This document shows positions 1 to 18,800 of a stretch of DNA of 64,000 nucleotides, in pieces. Position numbers and translations under genes: made by a program. Each line of letters starts with the position of its first letter. Position 1 is the stretch's first letter. The notes beneath the pieces were generated by a model. That model was not told the DNA's origin. It saw only the letters and a list, made by a program, of their open reading frames with translations, and searched no databases. Source of the DNA: Bugulina stolonifera (Eukaryota; Bryozoa; Gymnolaemata; Cheilostomatida; Bugulidae); NCBI GenBank assembly GCA_935421135.1, contig OW285187.1:6510001-6574000 (forward strand), read 5' to 3'.

Positions 1-1432
1 TGGAATGTTAAAGTTGATATCACATAAAATTTGTGTGACATCCCTGTTGTATTCAATGCCTACCCATTGCAACATTATTCTACCATAAAATGAACATAGC
101 TAGGAGACTATCTTGCTATACAACATTCACCCCCTATTCATGGATTTTGTAGAAATGGTTAGTTTGGTTCATTCCATTGTGAGGCCTGAAAGTTGAACAA
201 CATCATATAATTTGTCCCAAGTCATTGGCTCTGGCTTGTTATTGTCTAGCACCAGCAATTAGTGTGAATATTATGTAATAGTTTACCACTAAATAGTGGG
301 AGATAACTAGCTGGTCTCACAACTGATTTTTTGATTGGGGTGCTGGTTGGCATCTTTCCTGTGCTTCAAACTGTCATTTGGGAATATTCAACACTATCTG
401 ATCATCATTTAAATACTATACTGTGTATAGACCAACAGTTAGATGTAGATATTCCCAACACAGATGTGAATGTAGTAGAGCATGTTGTGAGCAGGTGGAA
501 TAGCATCATACATTGTATATACAGTATTACACTTTACTAGCCAGTAATATGAATAGCAAGTCAATACAACAGCAGCCATGCTGGCTGGTTTTCATACTAC
601 AACGTAATAGTATATGTAGTAATACTAATACTATTGATTAGCAGCATACTTAGACTACTACAAGTGCAAATAGAAACAGGTTAGCTTGTAGCCTACATAG
701 TACTAGCAGATGCAGTGCTATCCATGGTATAAGTGTGGTATGAACTCTATCCCTCCTCCCTTCATTATCTCTGAAGAGATAAAACTAATATGGATGTTGT
801 CTAGCAATAACAGTATACAGTATAACACTCAATACACCTTATCTAGCATGTCACCACTACTACATTCTACCAGTAGGATAGGTGAGCCGAGTACTGTACC
901 AGTAGACACAAGATAGTAGACACCTTGTACATCACACACTGTACATGTGCTACGTTTGTGATAACAATATTTACACTTGACTAGCTAGCATTCTATAATA
1001 CTGTATTACTACTCATCATCAAGCCGCCCAGGGTAGTGAAATAGGTTATCAAGTAGGGAACAGCCCTAGGCACCATGTGTATGCTTACTACCTGCCTAGA
1101 TGATTACATGCCCAATAGAAAGGACAAGTTAGCCGGTAAAGTTCATAAACACAAGCCAATTATGATAGGTAACCATGACTACCTACATTAGTTTCATTAC
1201 CATCTGTTGACTATAAAAATACATCAAGAATTCCACAGTTTCATATTTGAAGTACTTGTCAGACATTCAGTCCTTTCTTACCGGCTACCTGCTCAGTTTA
1301 CCAGGGAAAGATCTGGAGATTATAATATTCTAATTCCCTACGTGTATGAGTCCACCCAGACAAGGCCGCCGCCGCCACCACCACATCCCCTTCTAGCTGA
1401 GGTTAGGAATCAGTAAGCAGTTGGACACTTAC
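1..1432. other. Non-coding flank, probably intron of the ATPase gene
   Basis: No stretch here encodes the next expected part of the Na+/K+-ATPase (the nucleotide-binding domain after the PFNSTNKYQ motif, including KGAPER). A proper donor follows the exon that ends at 1433, so this is most simply the start of an intron of at least 1.4 kb, with the C-terminal half of the gene beyond the window. Short open frames here look random. Confidence 0.6.
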
Positions 1433-6340
<4,908 letters not shown>

Positions 6341-7741
6341 GTTTAGCTAGACGAAGACCAAATGCCCGGCTGTTATTACTTCGACTCCAGGTGACAGCCA
6401 ATCACGGAATGAGCTATATTGAGCGAATCATGATTAGAAGCCTCAAAGATGCCTTGTGAAAACTGATTTTTGCTTCTCATACTATATTTTTAAAAAAAGC
6501 TTTTTGAAGCATTTTTGAAAAAAGCTTTTTATAAAAAAATTAATGTAATTTTTAACTTATTCTTACAAAACTGGATGAAAAATTAGCATTAAGTGCCTGT
6601 CTTTGCGGCTACTACGTTGAAGGAAGGAATTTTGTTGAAAGTGCACAGGCATGGATTGAAGCGTTCCTATTGTCCATGATTTTGAATGTTATTTTTATGC
6701 TGCATATACTGCTACTAGTATTCCTTTATTGCGCTAGCATATTTTGCAATTCAGGATCATAAACTAACCAAGTAATTATTTTCTCAATTAACATTTTGTT
6801 ATTTATATTGCTTTTGTTCCGCCAAAATAGAGGCATTTTTATGTATATTTTGTTGCATAAATTTAAATACAGATTCATTCATTCATTCATTCCGCCAAAA
6901 CTAAAGAAAAGTTCACTCACACTGACACTGACAACAGTCACTCAACTCGAACTCATAGTATAAGTATTAGTAGAGTTAATGCTACATTACTCTACTGTAC
7001 TCACAGAGATGATTAAGGTTGAATAGATAGTTTGTTACTTATGGAATAGTATAGTAGCTTCAGTGGTAGTGAAGGCTGGCATAAGAAATTTGAATAACAG
7101 TTAACCTCTAACTTTAAAAACAGCGTATTGTTTTGTAAGTAAATGTAAATCAATAGAATATTAAAAATTAAAGTAAAGTTGCCAGGGATGATCTATGTAA
7201 AACTGGTGAACCTTTTAGTCTGTGCATACCACCATGAGTCGCCATGTGAAACCAGTAACACTTGTTAGTGATTATGCTCTAGCTACTTAGGGTAGCAACG
7301 TTTTACATTAGGAAATTAACACAGCTCCAGGCTACTTGGTGTTTGGGTGATGCAGCTGCCGAATTCTGCATGCGTTTGATTAATAGATATATTTATGTAT
7401 AGGCTATTAGACTTCTTGTTTATGCAACTCTGCTTCTAGGTACGTTAATAGTTTATTGTCAACTGACCTATTGTTAGCCAAGGTTGTAGAAAATTTTGCT
7501 AGTTCACTTTCATTGATCGAAAAATAATCTTGCTAGCCTTTGCCTAGGCTAAACAAAGAAACTATGATTTTGATGTCCACGCGCTCACCATTGTGATTGT
7601 TCTACTTTCAGCTAGAAATACATGTGGATGGTGAGACTGTAGTAGAACACTGACTCTTCCCGTGGCAACTACCGATCACCACTTCATCGCATCCTACTAC
7701 AAGTCGAATCAGAACTTGAATCCCGGTGTTTATCATTAATC
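6341..7741. promoter_or_regulatory. Divergent intergenic region between the ATPase and TOMM70
   Basis: The two start codons point away from each other across about 1.4 kb, so both promoters must lie here or within 5' untranslated exons. A CCAAT sequence occurs at 6398-6402, about 60 nt upstream of the ATPase ATG; its function is inferred only. Two AAAAAAGCTTTTT palindromes lie at about 6490-6530 and an (ATTC)n run at about 6873-6890. I saw no coding sequence. Confidence 0.5.
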
Positions 7742-10700
7742 ATGTGGATGTTAAAAGTTGCAAACTTGTGCAAAGGTAATGCTAAAAGTGTTTTTATATT
7801 GGAGTGAATTATTCCTAATGGCCCATAGAACCCGTAAACAAGATGATATGCTATTGATTGCTGAGATTGAATACACTTACAATTATTTTTCATACTTTGC
7901 AGTTACAAATGATGATGGCACCAAGAACATCACCAAAATGGCAATCATTGGTACTGCGGGTGTATTAGCTGCTTCGTATGCATCATACAAACTTTACACG
8001 TACTTGGATAAAAGACCCTCATCTGCTACCCATGTGGAGAAGCCACAAGGTACAGGTAGTGCACAGACAAAAAGTAGCCAAGGCAAATCAAAACTACCTA
8101 GCAAAGAAGAGGACGTTGTAAGTTTTAGTATACATGTGTTAGATGATTTGCCATGCTCTTATTATTTATATGCATTTCAAAGTATATCGCTTGTAGAGTT
8201 CATAGCATAACCGACGAACATTTTTAAATATTTTATGTCAGCATTCCTGTGATGGTGAAGGCTTGCAGGTTTCACTATAACCAAATAAGGATTTTCCTAT
8301 TAATTTGTAAATTACAGGATGCAGAATTGGCTGTACCTTTGAAGTATAAAGATCAAGGTAATCGGTTGTTCAAACAACAGAAATACAAGGAAGCTCGTGA
8401 ATTATATGATAAAGCTCTTGCTGCATGTCCAGCAGATCAAACCCATCTATTTGCTATCATTCACCAAAACCAAGCAGCAACTAGTGATATGATGGTAACC
8501 ACTTACACTCTATTTCGTTTTTGTTGTATCAACCTCATACTTGTACCTACACTGTTGAACAAACTCAGGTTTTCTCACTTTATGTGGGCAGTTCTATGGT
8601 TGTATCTTGTTTTTTATCAGTTGAAGGTTGAATAATAACATTTTTTGCCATTAGTTTTTCAAAGCTCCTGTTAACCCTGAAATCTCAATGCGGCTGACAA
8701 CGGCATAAATACTTTGGCCAACAAAGGTCTTGGTTGCTTTTCAACTTTCACTCATATTTGGTCAACCTCTATCGCCACTATATAACTAAACAAATATAAT
8801 GTCTAGGAATAATAACATTGATCGTACATCTTCACAAATTAATGTGAATTTGTCTTTTAATAGTATGTACAATGTATATATAATTATATTGTAAATTCAA
8901 GCATCTCTATTTATTATAGAAAGATTGGGATGATGTGGTCACCTGCTGCTCCAATGCACTCAGGTATAACAAATCCTACCAGAAGGCTTATGCTCGTCGT
9001 GGGAAAGCTTATCTTGCTCTCGGAGATTATGACAATGCTATAAATGGTAAGCTCCACAGCGGTATACACTGCATACACATCTGTAGTGAAAGATGTATTA
9101 TGTAGGCCCTACCGATGCAGTAATAGATCTCATGTTGGAGGTGAATGCTTGTGGGCCCATGTATCAGTGTTATTACATGAATATGTTTGTATGTTACTGT
9201 TACAACTTTGCTACCCCTACAGATACTGCCATTGCTTATTACATTGGTGGCACTCAGAACAAAGTCACTAGAGAAAACTATGAAAAGGCTTTAGAAGCAA
9301 AAACTGACGTAGTCAGTGATGAGTATATGAGGGTGAGTAATATATGTCATGAGAAACTGTTAAATAATGTAATACTTGACCACAATTATTACTAGATGGA
9401 GATGGGTGACCAGTGGTCATTAGACACTTTACATACTATGGGCTAGCTGGTCTTATAACAACCCATGGGGAGCTATTGCTTTCCAAGTGATGGTTTGAGT
9501 CTACTACATTGATATTTTTGACACAGTTGATCAACAACTGTAAATGCATTGGTATTCTCTCACTGTCATGCTGAATTACTATAAAGTAAGACATGCAGCG
9601 CATCTAACACTTTTTTAACATGAAATATTTGCAGAGCCGCAAGGCAGTTCCATGCAGTGCACACATGGTAAAAGGATACATTAACAACTTCAAAAAAGAT
9701 CCTGTCCTCGAGTCCATCATTACATTCGCAACTGTTCCTGCAGGTGAAGGGAGGTTAGTATATACATATTATTTTCTCATGAAGCTATTCTTGCAATAGT
9801 ACATGATGTAGTTTCACACTTGCAACGCTGTGGTTCGAAATCTAATTAATTTAGGCTCCTAGTTACAGTGATCCTTATGTAAACACTTGCACATGTGTTT
9901 AGGTCTCCTTTTAACCTGGCATGCGCCGATATCATTAATGAGCTGTATGATAAAGTGCTAGACAACCTCAGTGAAGAACTTAAGCTACAGGACACCAAGT
10001 ATCTCAAGGAGACTCTACTTCTCAGATCAGCATTCCATGTCCTGGCTGGGTTATCCGACAAAGCTCTAGTAGACATCAATAGATTGCTGGAAATGGAAGA
10101 TTTGGAGCCGGAGGTAATGTCGCTTCTTGCCACTCCTAATATTTTGAAGAAATAATCTAGCACCAAATATGATAGCAATTAGGTATTAGTTGTAGTAGCA
10201 AAGTTTATCTTAGAAATGTTGTTTTTGTTTAAATGCCACACATACATGATGTTATCCTGGTGATGGTTTCTAAGTTCCCGTATCATTCATTTTATGGTAG
10301 TTTATATCCTCTGCCCTTCTTCGGAGAGCTTTAATCCACATGGCTCAAATGGATGCAAAACGTTGTATAGCCGACATGAATGCTGCTGAAAAGGCTGACC
10401 CTAATAACGGCGATATCTTCCATCACCGAGGCCAGGTATGTCTCACGTTCAGTCTTAAGATGTTGATGTTGACAATTTTGTGGAATACACACACAATGTT
10501 AAAGAATTATGCAGTTGTCTTAATGCTAAGTGTTCAATCTGCAAATCGCTGCATGTTTTAGTTAGCATTATAGTACTTACTACTAACTGGTCACTGTATA
10601 TTCCTGGTAAAACTGCCCTCTTTGCTCATGTAACATGTAAGTAATATGTACATATAAGTTATGTTGTTTTTAGATTAATCTTTTGATGCAAAATGTTGAC

Positions 10701-11836
10701 CAAAGCTTAAAAGATACCAACAGAGCCATAGAACTACACGGACCAGATGTACCCAACTTACAATGTCAGAAAGAGATGTGTGGTACGTAGTAATAACGCT
10801 TATACCTTCAGCGCTGCCAATCATTATTAATCTGGTAAAAGGACTTTCATCTGTCGTACAGTAAACAGTATTTTTTTTTCAAATGATCTTGGTCAACAGA
10901 GATCTATATCCGTTTATATTGTATGACAATTCATAAATATTCGCCTGTGCCAACTATTTCAGAGTTACAAGTGGCTCAGCTTCAGGGAAACATGGTAGAA
11001 TTTGAACAGGCGATAGACAATCTAGCCAAACTAACAGAACGCTACCCAAAGGATGTGGAGGTGTGGTGCCTCAATGCTCAAGTACTCATGGCCGCATCAA
11101 AGTTTAGAGAAGCTGGTGAGATGTACACAAAAGCTCTTGCTGTCGTTCCTCCCGAGTCCCAGTCTCCCATATACATACAAAAAGCGTAAGTGATACTATT
11201 AGTTTAGCGTTACAGATTTTTCTCTGTTGTTTGTGGAAGTTGTCATACCTCAACATTGAGGGTGACATTGCTTCAGAAACAATTAATTGATATGATCAAC
11301 CATGTTTTTCTTATTGTTGTTAGTTATGTGTTTGGAGGAACTAAGTCCCTGTATTAATTGTTTCAATCACAATGTCTTTACAGTCTTATGGTAATAAGTT
11401 GGAAGAGGGATATACCCGCTGGCATTACTCATCTTCAAAAGGCTAAATCACTGGACCCATATTGTGAGACAGTGCATGAAAACCTTGGACAATGCTATCT
11501 ACAGCAGTAAGTAGCTGGGAAACACCATTATATTATATAATTATCACATCTTTATTCTCATCCAATGAAATGTACACTGGTTCACATTCGCAGAGTGTGG
11601 TTTCTGCAAGACAATGCATTTATTTTTAACACTGGAAGCGGTATCCGCTAACTAGTGAAACAATGTGTTGTAGGAACAAACTAACGGAAGCTATAGCAAG
11701 TTTTGAAGAACATCGGAGGTTGGGTAGAAATCGGACAGATGTCAAGCATGCTACAACAATGATTAGCTCTATTAAAGCTCAGATTCACATTAAAGAAACT
11801 TTGGGACTTGAAGTGCAAAACATATTTATGACTTAA
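7742..11836 (+). CDS. TOMM70: Mitochondrial import receptor TOM70
   Basis: Outer-membrane receptor that takes chaperone-bound preproteins, especially carrier proteins, for import through the TOM complex. Exons: 7742-7775, 7903-8117, 8318-8494, 8920-9046, 9223-9332, 9635-9753, 9903-10113, 10301-10435, 10674-10782, 10963-11185, 11384-11506, 11674-11836. Phases agree throughout and give about 581 residues (human 608). A hydrophobic segment (about residues 24-44, IIGTAGVLAASYASY) is the N-terminal anchor, followed by a basic, Ser/Lys-rich linker. TPR helices begin at KYKDQGNRLFKQQKYKEA; later repeats include ARRGKAYLALGDYDNAI and DPNNGDIFHHRGQ, the counterpart of human DPQNADVYHHRGQ. The start at 7742 was chosen because the first exon splices in frame; a later in-frame ATG at 7938 lies just before the anchor. 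An AATAAA lies 255 nt after the stop. Confidence 0.9.
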
Positions 11837-13216
11837 TTGATTACTCTGTAGGAGAAGTTTTTTCTTGTAAATGTCCATTATATTAATTAATTAATGTTTT
11901 CTTAGATTTATATTTAAGTATTGCCTCTTTCGAAGTTAGAATATCCTTCTGGTTATTGTATAAAGTTTAAAAGGAAGAAGTTGTCTATTGTAATAGTTGA
12001 TTACAAAAAAAAATGTAAACACACTAATCCTTCAGTTAGTACAAGTCTGGAATCCAAGTTGATGCAATAATATGAATGTTTCACTGAGACAATAAAGTTT
12101 ATGGATCTAGCAGTACCAAACCTGTAGCTGGTAACCTGGTTTATATGTACAAGTATTACACCAAGTTGAATGACCAAGTGGTATGGTGTTGGTGGTTGAG
12201 TGGTCTAGGGCAAGTTACTCTGGTCTTGCAGCAATGACACAAGTTATCTGCAAGGCCATTGGTTTGGATCTTATTATTATTACAAATTGGCTGTTGAAAG
12301 TATATTCAATAGAAATAGTTCTTGATTCAAGTTTGAAGCTCCCAGTGTAGTAGTGGGTATAATACTATTGTAGGTATTTGCATCTAACATCAAAAATAGT
12401 ATATTATTCAATAATGTAAGATGTGTTATATATGTTTTTTGAGTAATAATGTGCAAAAGGAAATGTGCAGATATATTTTTTATAGTCATTAGTAAGACAA
12501 GATGTTGATTATACTACAAAGTAGTGTTTTCAAATGTTAAAACAGTGTAGGTAGGTGCACTTTCATCAAAAAATGTTAGTACAGATATTTACAAACAAGA
12601 TTGGTAAGAAGGTATTTCACTACTGATCATACAATGGGGTTTTGTGGTTTATTTTCTATTTGTATTTTCACTATAGCCAACAGTTCACCATAGCCAACAG
12701 TATACTAAATCTACAAGTACAATTACTTCATATATAAATGTGCAAAGTTATATAATTCAAATAAAACATTTTAGTTTCATATGACCGATTACTCAATATT
12801 ATCTTCTCATTAAAACAAAAGCATACATTAATTGAATTTTAAACAGGCAATGCCACAATGATGTAGAATAGCATTAAATGTCAGTCCACCTTCACCACCC
12901 ATTACTTGTTATTTAATCTTTATGTTTATCCATGCCTATGTTGTACAACTCAAACCATATACTCTTAGTTTAAATATTTTATACTTTTAGAGACTAAAAT
13001 TTATGGTCAATCAATATAGTAGAGTATATAAAATAAATGCATGTATATATTATTTTAATTTACATGTGTATGGAAACATACACAAATTACTTGTGTGTAT
13101 CTATAAAGAAATATATTTTTCTAATTTTACAATACAGATTATAAGAACGTAGAAAGACCAGTAGATTATCATGGTGGTTAGCTTAATAATGAAAGAGTGT
13201 GTTTGTCCACTGGCCA
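11837..13216. other. Convergent intergenic region and 3' UTRs
   Basis: Two genes end towards each other here. On the plus strand the TOMM70 3' UTR runs to about 12100. On the minus strand an AATAAA (complement of 12648-12653) could end the transcript of the unrecognised gene. The rest is AT-rich with no supported coding sequence. Confidence 0.5.
12091..12096 (+). promoter_or_regulatory. Probable poly(A) signal of TOMM70
   Basis: AATAAA in the 3' flank, 255 nt after the stop codon at 11836, in an AT-rich context. Position and strand fit the TOMM70 transcript. Confidence 0.6.
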
Positions 13217-14308
13217 TCAGTAGCACATTAACAACAAACGTTGCTTAATTTCAGCGAACTGCTTGAGGAAATCAGCTGATCCAGTTGTTTTTTGAATAGC
13301 TTTACTCAGCTTCTTGTTAGATCTATTGTTGGCACCTGATCTCTTTGTCATACTATCCACTGAATTTATCACTTCCTCTGTTCTTTCTGGTCGCATATGA
13401 TAAACACATGGGTTTGCTTGAACAAATTCAGTGGTCTTTTTAATGAAGCGTTTCTGTCGCAAAACCAATTGAGAGGTCTTACTCTGTTCTTCTGCTAAAA
13501 ACTTTCGGCGGCGTACTTCATATGGATTATGCCCAAAAATTCCTCCCACAGAATCGTTGTTATAGCTTTCTGTTGTTTCATCATGGCAGCTGTAAAGTGT
13601 CTGTCTATGGTGATTTTTCCGAGCCTTTTGGGCTTCAGAAATTCTCTTCAAGATTTGAGCTGTGCTCGATTTTTGTGAAGGTCCATTGTCATGATGTGAC
13701 TTCCTTCGCTTTAGTAATATCTCACCATCTGATGAAGAATGTGGTCGCTGTTTTTTACATAGTGCAGAAGTGGCTTCTGAATGATTACTTCCAATGGACG
13801 GTCTTCTACAAGTCACTCTGCTTCTAGTGCCACTCTGTATAGAACAGACTACTTTTGGATCACTCGTGATTGCTCGATCAACAGGTATAGATTTAGCCTG
13901 GGCATCCACTGCTAAAGTTGCTTGAGTTTTTTCCAACCTTGGCATAGCACTTATTGCTCTTCTGTAAGAGTTATTGTTAAATCGCAGTCTTTTAGCTGCA
14001 GCTAGGATTTTACTGTGGCTTGTTGACGCGACTATGGGATTTTCAGCTTTAAACTTTCCTTCAATTTCCAACAACTTCATAGAAGAAATATCTTCAGGTT
14101 TCAAATTTGTTCTAATTTTACCAACATTGCTCTCCAGCCTACTGTACTTGACTTTAATCATTTTAGTATCGAGGTGAAGAAGTTTTACAGAGTAGGACTC
14201 TTCCAGAGCAAGTGTATCCATCGCTTTATCCAGTACTCTCGTTTCCTTCAAGTTATTGATAACTGCTGTCATCTCTTTTTGACTACCAATAGCATTACTT
14301 CCCGCCAT
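13217..14308 (-). CDS. Unrecognised basic protein, 363 aa, single exon
   Basis: Open frame from ATG at 14308 (MAGSNAIGSQKEM) to TGA at 13217-13219, with an in-frame stop a short way upstream of the ATG. I do not recognise the family. The protein is rich in Lys, Arg, Ser and Asn. An N-terminal part with helical character (residues about 1-90) is followed by a long Ser/Lys/Arg-rich, probably disordered middle with clusters such as LLKRRKSHH that could act as nuclear localisation signals. A more structured C-terminal part has a charged helix (NPYEVRRRKFLAEEQSK) and PCVYHMRPERTEEV. There is no signal peptide or membrane segment. The length of the frame in AT-rich DNA, the helix-forming ends and the absence of decay argue for a real gene. 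It is intronless, unlike most of its neighbours. Confidence 0.7.
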   Translation of the reverse strand: MAGSNAIGSQKEMTAVINNLKETRVLDKAMDTLALEESYSVKLLHLDTKMIKVKYSRLESNVGKIRTNLKPEDISSMKLLEIEGKFKAENPIVASTSHSKILAAAKRLRFNNNSYRRAISAMPRLEKTQATLAVDAQAKSIPVDRAITSDPKVVCSIQSGTRSRVTCRRPSIGSNHSEATSALCKKQRPHSSSDGEILLKRRKSHHDNGPSQKSSTAQILKRISEAQKARKNHHRQTLYSCHDETTESYNNDSVGGIFGHNPYEVRRRKFLAEEQSKTSQLVLRQKRFIKKTTEFVQANPCVYHMRPERTEEVINSVDSMTKRSGANNRSNKKLSKAIQKTTGSADFLKQFAEIKQRLLLMCY

Positions 14309-15881
14309 GTTTTCTTTAATGTTGCTCAATATCTTTTACCTAGAAGCAGTAACAATAGCACATGATTATAAACAAGAAATTCTTTTCATGACGGCCATTA
14401 TTTCTTAGCGAAATATTTGAAGAAATATTAACTCATATAATTTTGTATATGTATACTGAAAGATTATCATTGTAACACGCATAATCATTAGAAGTGTATA
14501 ATTCTAGCAAACATACATCCAAGTTTACTGTTAATTATATACATGATGTACCTCTAGTCTCTTACCGCACCTGCAATATCTCTTTGTCTGCTAAATTATT
14601 CACCCACTGGTGTTGATTTCCAGGCTCGAAAACTAATATACATTAATTAGGAATTTAACATGAAAATTATTACTTTCTAATGCATTTAATTAAAAACCAA
14701 TTTGGAGTAAATGTTTCGCTACATAAATCAATAGAACACTATAACTGCAACCCACACAAGAAATATGTAATCATACCAGTATGCACAAGATTCTCAACCC
14801 TAATGGTAGTAAATGTAATCGTACATTAGCAATGCATGTTATGTTATATTATACCATACACTTTTGTCCAAGTTCAAACTGACCACTCTAAGTAGATTTG
14901 TTATGTCTTTGCAGGGTTGATATACAGATTATACACTAGATATTGTTTCAACTAATCATTTACAAAGTGCAGCTTACAAGGAGAGTAGCTACGGCAACAT
15001 TGTGAATGGATTCCTATAAAATGAAATGCATATTATAATGTGCATTATACATGCTTTTTCTAGAACATTCATCTTCCAAGCATCGTCTCTCTATCAACCT
15101 TGTATAACATGTAGCGAAGTAAATCCTTGATTTTTGTTGAATGCAGATGAAATACCGCAAAAGGAAAGGGAAGTGACCAGCCAAACTAGACGACCAAAAG
15201 CCCGGTTCTAAAAGATGTCCACATGAACAGTGCTCTCTCGAGATCGACCCAGTTAGAGATCCAAACCCTGTGCCAGACAATGAAAACTTACACAAACTGC
15301 ATGACTACAGGAATAAGCCAAACATTGTCATCCATGACAGATGTATGCCAACACACAGTTTAAACTATAAACAAAACATAATAAAAAAACCTGAGATTCC
15401 GTTGTTTGAGTACTTCATTTTATTGGCGCTGCAGCAAGCAATCCTACATAATAAAATATTTTCATGAGCTAAAAAAGGAAGTTGGCAATGTCCTTTCTCC
15501 ACATATGTCTTGCTGAAAAAGAAATGCCCGAACAAAACAAGCTGAATTATATTTCAACTAAACATATTAACTACTCCCCAGTATAAAATAATATAGAACA
15601 GTCTAGCATTATAGTAAACGTTAACATGCATGACAATGTTATCAAATACTAATATTATAATAGCAAAAATAGTAGTATCTATCAAAGTTTGAAACGATTG
15701 CAGTTTTTGTACTAAAATATATTGGTTACACGAGATCAAGTGCATCAACCATGCTATATACATATAATACAGAAAAGGGAAATACCCTATATGCGTGTAG
15801 CAATACTAGTTATAATGATTGACCAGTACCTGTATATATAAACACACAAAGTGGATATCTGTTGGACTCAAACTGTTTGCA
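14309..15881. other. Intergenic region between two minus-strand genes
   Basis: Contains the promoter or 5' UTR of the 363-aa gene and the 3' UTR of DEPDC5. A minus-strand AATAAA (complement of 15419-15424), about 460 nt past the DEPDC5 stop, is a candidate poly(A) signal. Short open frames such as 15014-15295 have no family resemblance that I can see. Confidence 0.45.
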
Positions 15882-18800
15882 TTATGAAGGTTCGGGCCTA
15901 CTCGACCATTCCTGCCAGTGTTTACGGAGTCGGCCACCTTGATCTGATGTTACCAGTCTAAAATCTTCAAGCATTGTATCTTCAAAGAGCTCACAATCCA
16001 CACCTGCACTCCACCAGTGCTTAGTTATCATAAAGTTCCACGACCAATGGAAGCCAACCTAGAAACAAAAACCTTTATAAATTCATCATTTCCACAAGAA
16101 TAGGTGTTGTCACATAGCCATGAACAAAGTGTGGTTACCATTGTAAAAGAAGAAACCAGAATCTGCATAGCATATATCAGCTATAATATATTAATGCCTT
16201 ACATTACATCACATCACTTGAGATCATAACAATGATTTTGATCACTCTGTCAGTGGTACACTTTGTCAACCTTTTGTTCTGACAACATCCAATACATGGT
16301 AATTACATTCATATTGCTAGAACATCATACATGCACCCAGTAGTGGTTGGTTACTGACCTCAGAGGTGTTAATGCTCGCAGCCGACTCTCTACCCTGAAT
16401 TATAAGGAAAAATCCTCCAGTAGCATGAATAAACTTGGTGGATGTGATAGGCCTACTGCCTGCGAAGTCGTGTGTGATTGGCATAAAGCCAAACCTAACA
16501 AAACAATTGCGTAAAGATAGAAAACATAAATCTGTGCCAGCAATGATGGCCACAATGTCGTGCTTTATAGACAAAGGTGGTCGATTGCATTAGACAAAAG
16601 TATTAATTCCAAGTATGCAACATGGGAGACAAGTGTGATTCTATAGTATTGCCACTGACTATGTAAAATCATGAACATGTGTATATGATGTATGTATGTA
16701 CATGTACAATGTATATGTATATACATGTATATATATATGTAACACGCATAATATAAATACATACTTTCCTATAAGATATTTCATGAAGTCAATGAGCTCT
16801 TTGTTTGAAGCTGTTTCAGTTACTGTTGTGTCAAGAGGCACAAATATTGGACCTCTCAGAGGGTCCGAGTTCTTCTCAGTAGGCAAAGCGAATGGATCAA
16901 CAGGTATGGGTAACAAATTAAAGCCGTAATTGTTCATTTTCCTACGCCAGCTGTTTACCTGAAATGAAGCAATAACTATTATATAGTCATGTTTCGGATG
17001 CTATGCGAACTTGCCACATATCAATCAATGGATTAAATACTTTTACTAGCTGAGAATTAATTCAATGGAACAGAGGCTACATTGCCTACCATTTCTGAAA
17101 GAAGGCATCCTGTAGCTACTATCCAGTCAAGTTCCAAATCATAGCCGCAGTGAGGATGGTAGTAGGAATAGTATTTAAGAGAAATCCACTCTACTCGACG
17201 CTGGTCCGCCTTCGAGCTGAGAGATAGGTGGGTGTCTATGTCAGAACTCTTGTACCCATTCTCATCTAGGGGTAAAGTCAAGTGGTATAATTGCGTAAAT
17301 GTAGATACTGTGCGAATGTATAAATTAGCATTCATGTACATCATTACAACTAGAAGAGGTCAAGCTGGATAAAAATGGTTCACTGCAAGTAAGAAATATG
17401 ATGAGTACAATAAACCACCATAGTCTGATGAAACTTTCTTATTAAAAGAAATAAATGAATCTATTTTAATTTTGGAAATATTTTTCATTATTGCAGTTCT
17501 AACTTTTAGCGGAATACTGTCACAAAATTAGTTATTAAAAAACTTTGTTATTTGGGGTTAATGACGTACAATGAATTGTCACTTACTAATGGAAGGGGGC
17601 AAGATGGAGTTGGTTTTGAAGCTAGACGAGCCTTGCCTCTGCAACTTTAATGATGTTTTAGAATTCTGCCTCTGAAATTCATGTGAAGGCGAGCTGGGTG
17701 CTGACATCTCATAATCCTCAGCTAAAACTGCGAATGAAACCTCTACCCATTCCTTTTCAAAGTCAAACGTGTTTCTTGACTCTGAAATCAAGTACAAACC
17801 TGGTGTATAACAACTGGTGTATAACAACTGTTTCATACATACAATGCTCATGTGCAAGTATAAGCCTACCTAGCGATAGGCCTAGTTGTAGTGCTATATC
17901 TTAGTTATACATTGTAACTGATCCCCCTGTTAGAATGGCACCTACCTGGTAGGCCTACAGATGATGAATAATATACAGACACTATGTAGTACAGTACAAT
18001 TACCTGGTAGGCCTACAGGAGATGAATAATGCAAAGACACTATGTAGTACATTACAATTACCTGGTAGGCCTACAGGTGATGAATAATGCACAGACACTA
18101 TGTAGCAGACATGTGCCAAGCAGACAAATACTCAAGTCAAGAGTCAAGTAAAAGTATATATTCCCAATTGATAAAAAGTAATTTAGAGTAAACTCATCGG
18201 ATGAAGCAAGTCAAAAGTAGAGTAAGAGTAAATAAACAGCCACTTTGAAAAGTAAAGTAAGAGTCAAGCAACTAGTGCCAAAATGCTAGAGTCAGAGTAG
18301 AGTTAAAAGTACAGCAGTATGCCAAAGAGAATACCAATGGGAATTTCGTATAACACAAATTTCTGGTGTATACAGGTGTGACAACACACAATAGGTAATA
18401 CTTAGTGTTAGATCTGATTTTCTGTCAGTTATAGTAGTTCTGAGGAACAAAGGCTACTTCAAATTTGCACTTGTTATAATTGTAGGTCTGTTTATCTATA
18501 AGCCTCTCAGCTTCTCTATGGTGGACAAGACTTTTTTTTTTTTTTTTTAATAATTTTCCACTGAGACCCTCGAATGAGGTAAAAGTGTGGAACACGATAA
18601 TACTGTGCTTAGGTAATGTTTGTTTTGCTTTTTTGTTATTATTTATGCATGAATGTGTATATATATATATATTTTTTTTATTTTTTCAATCTATACACCT
18701 ATCTGCTTAACACTGTTGTCAGCTCTTTAATTTAATCTCCTCTCACATCACGGATAGTTTTCGGCCAGAATGAATAATAAAAAGATTTTGAGCGAATGTA

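Noticed and set aside
7907..7966. Three consecutive ATGs before the TOM70 membrane anchor, in another frame (possible overlapping uORF)
   Set aside because: If the first exon at 7742-7775 is spliced on, translation starts upstream in the correct frame (MWMLKVANLCKV) and these ATGs are internal and out of frame.
15014..15295. 93-codon minus-strand frame downstream of DEPDC5
   Set aside because: No domain, no splice or start context, and it lies in the expected 3' UTR or intergenic region.
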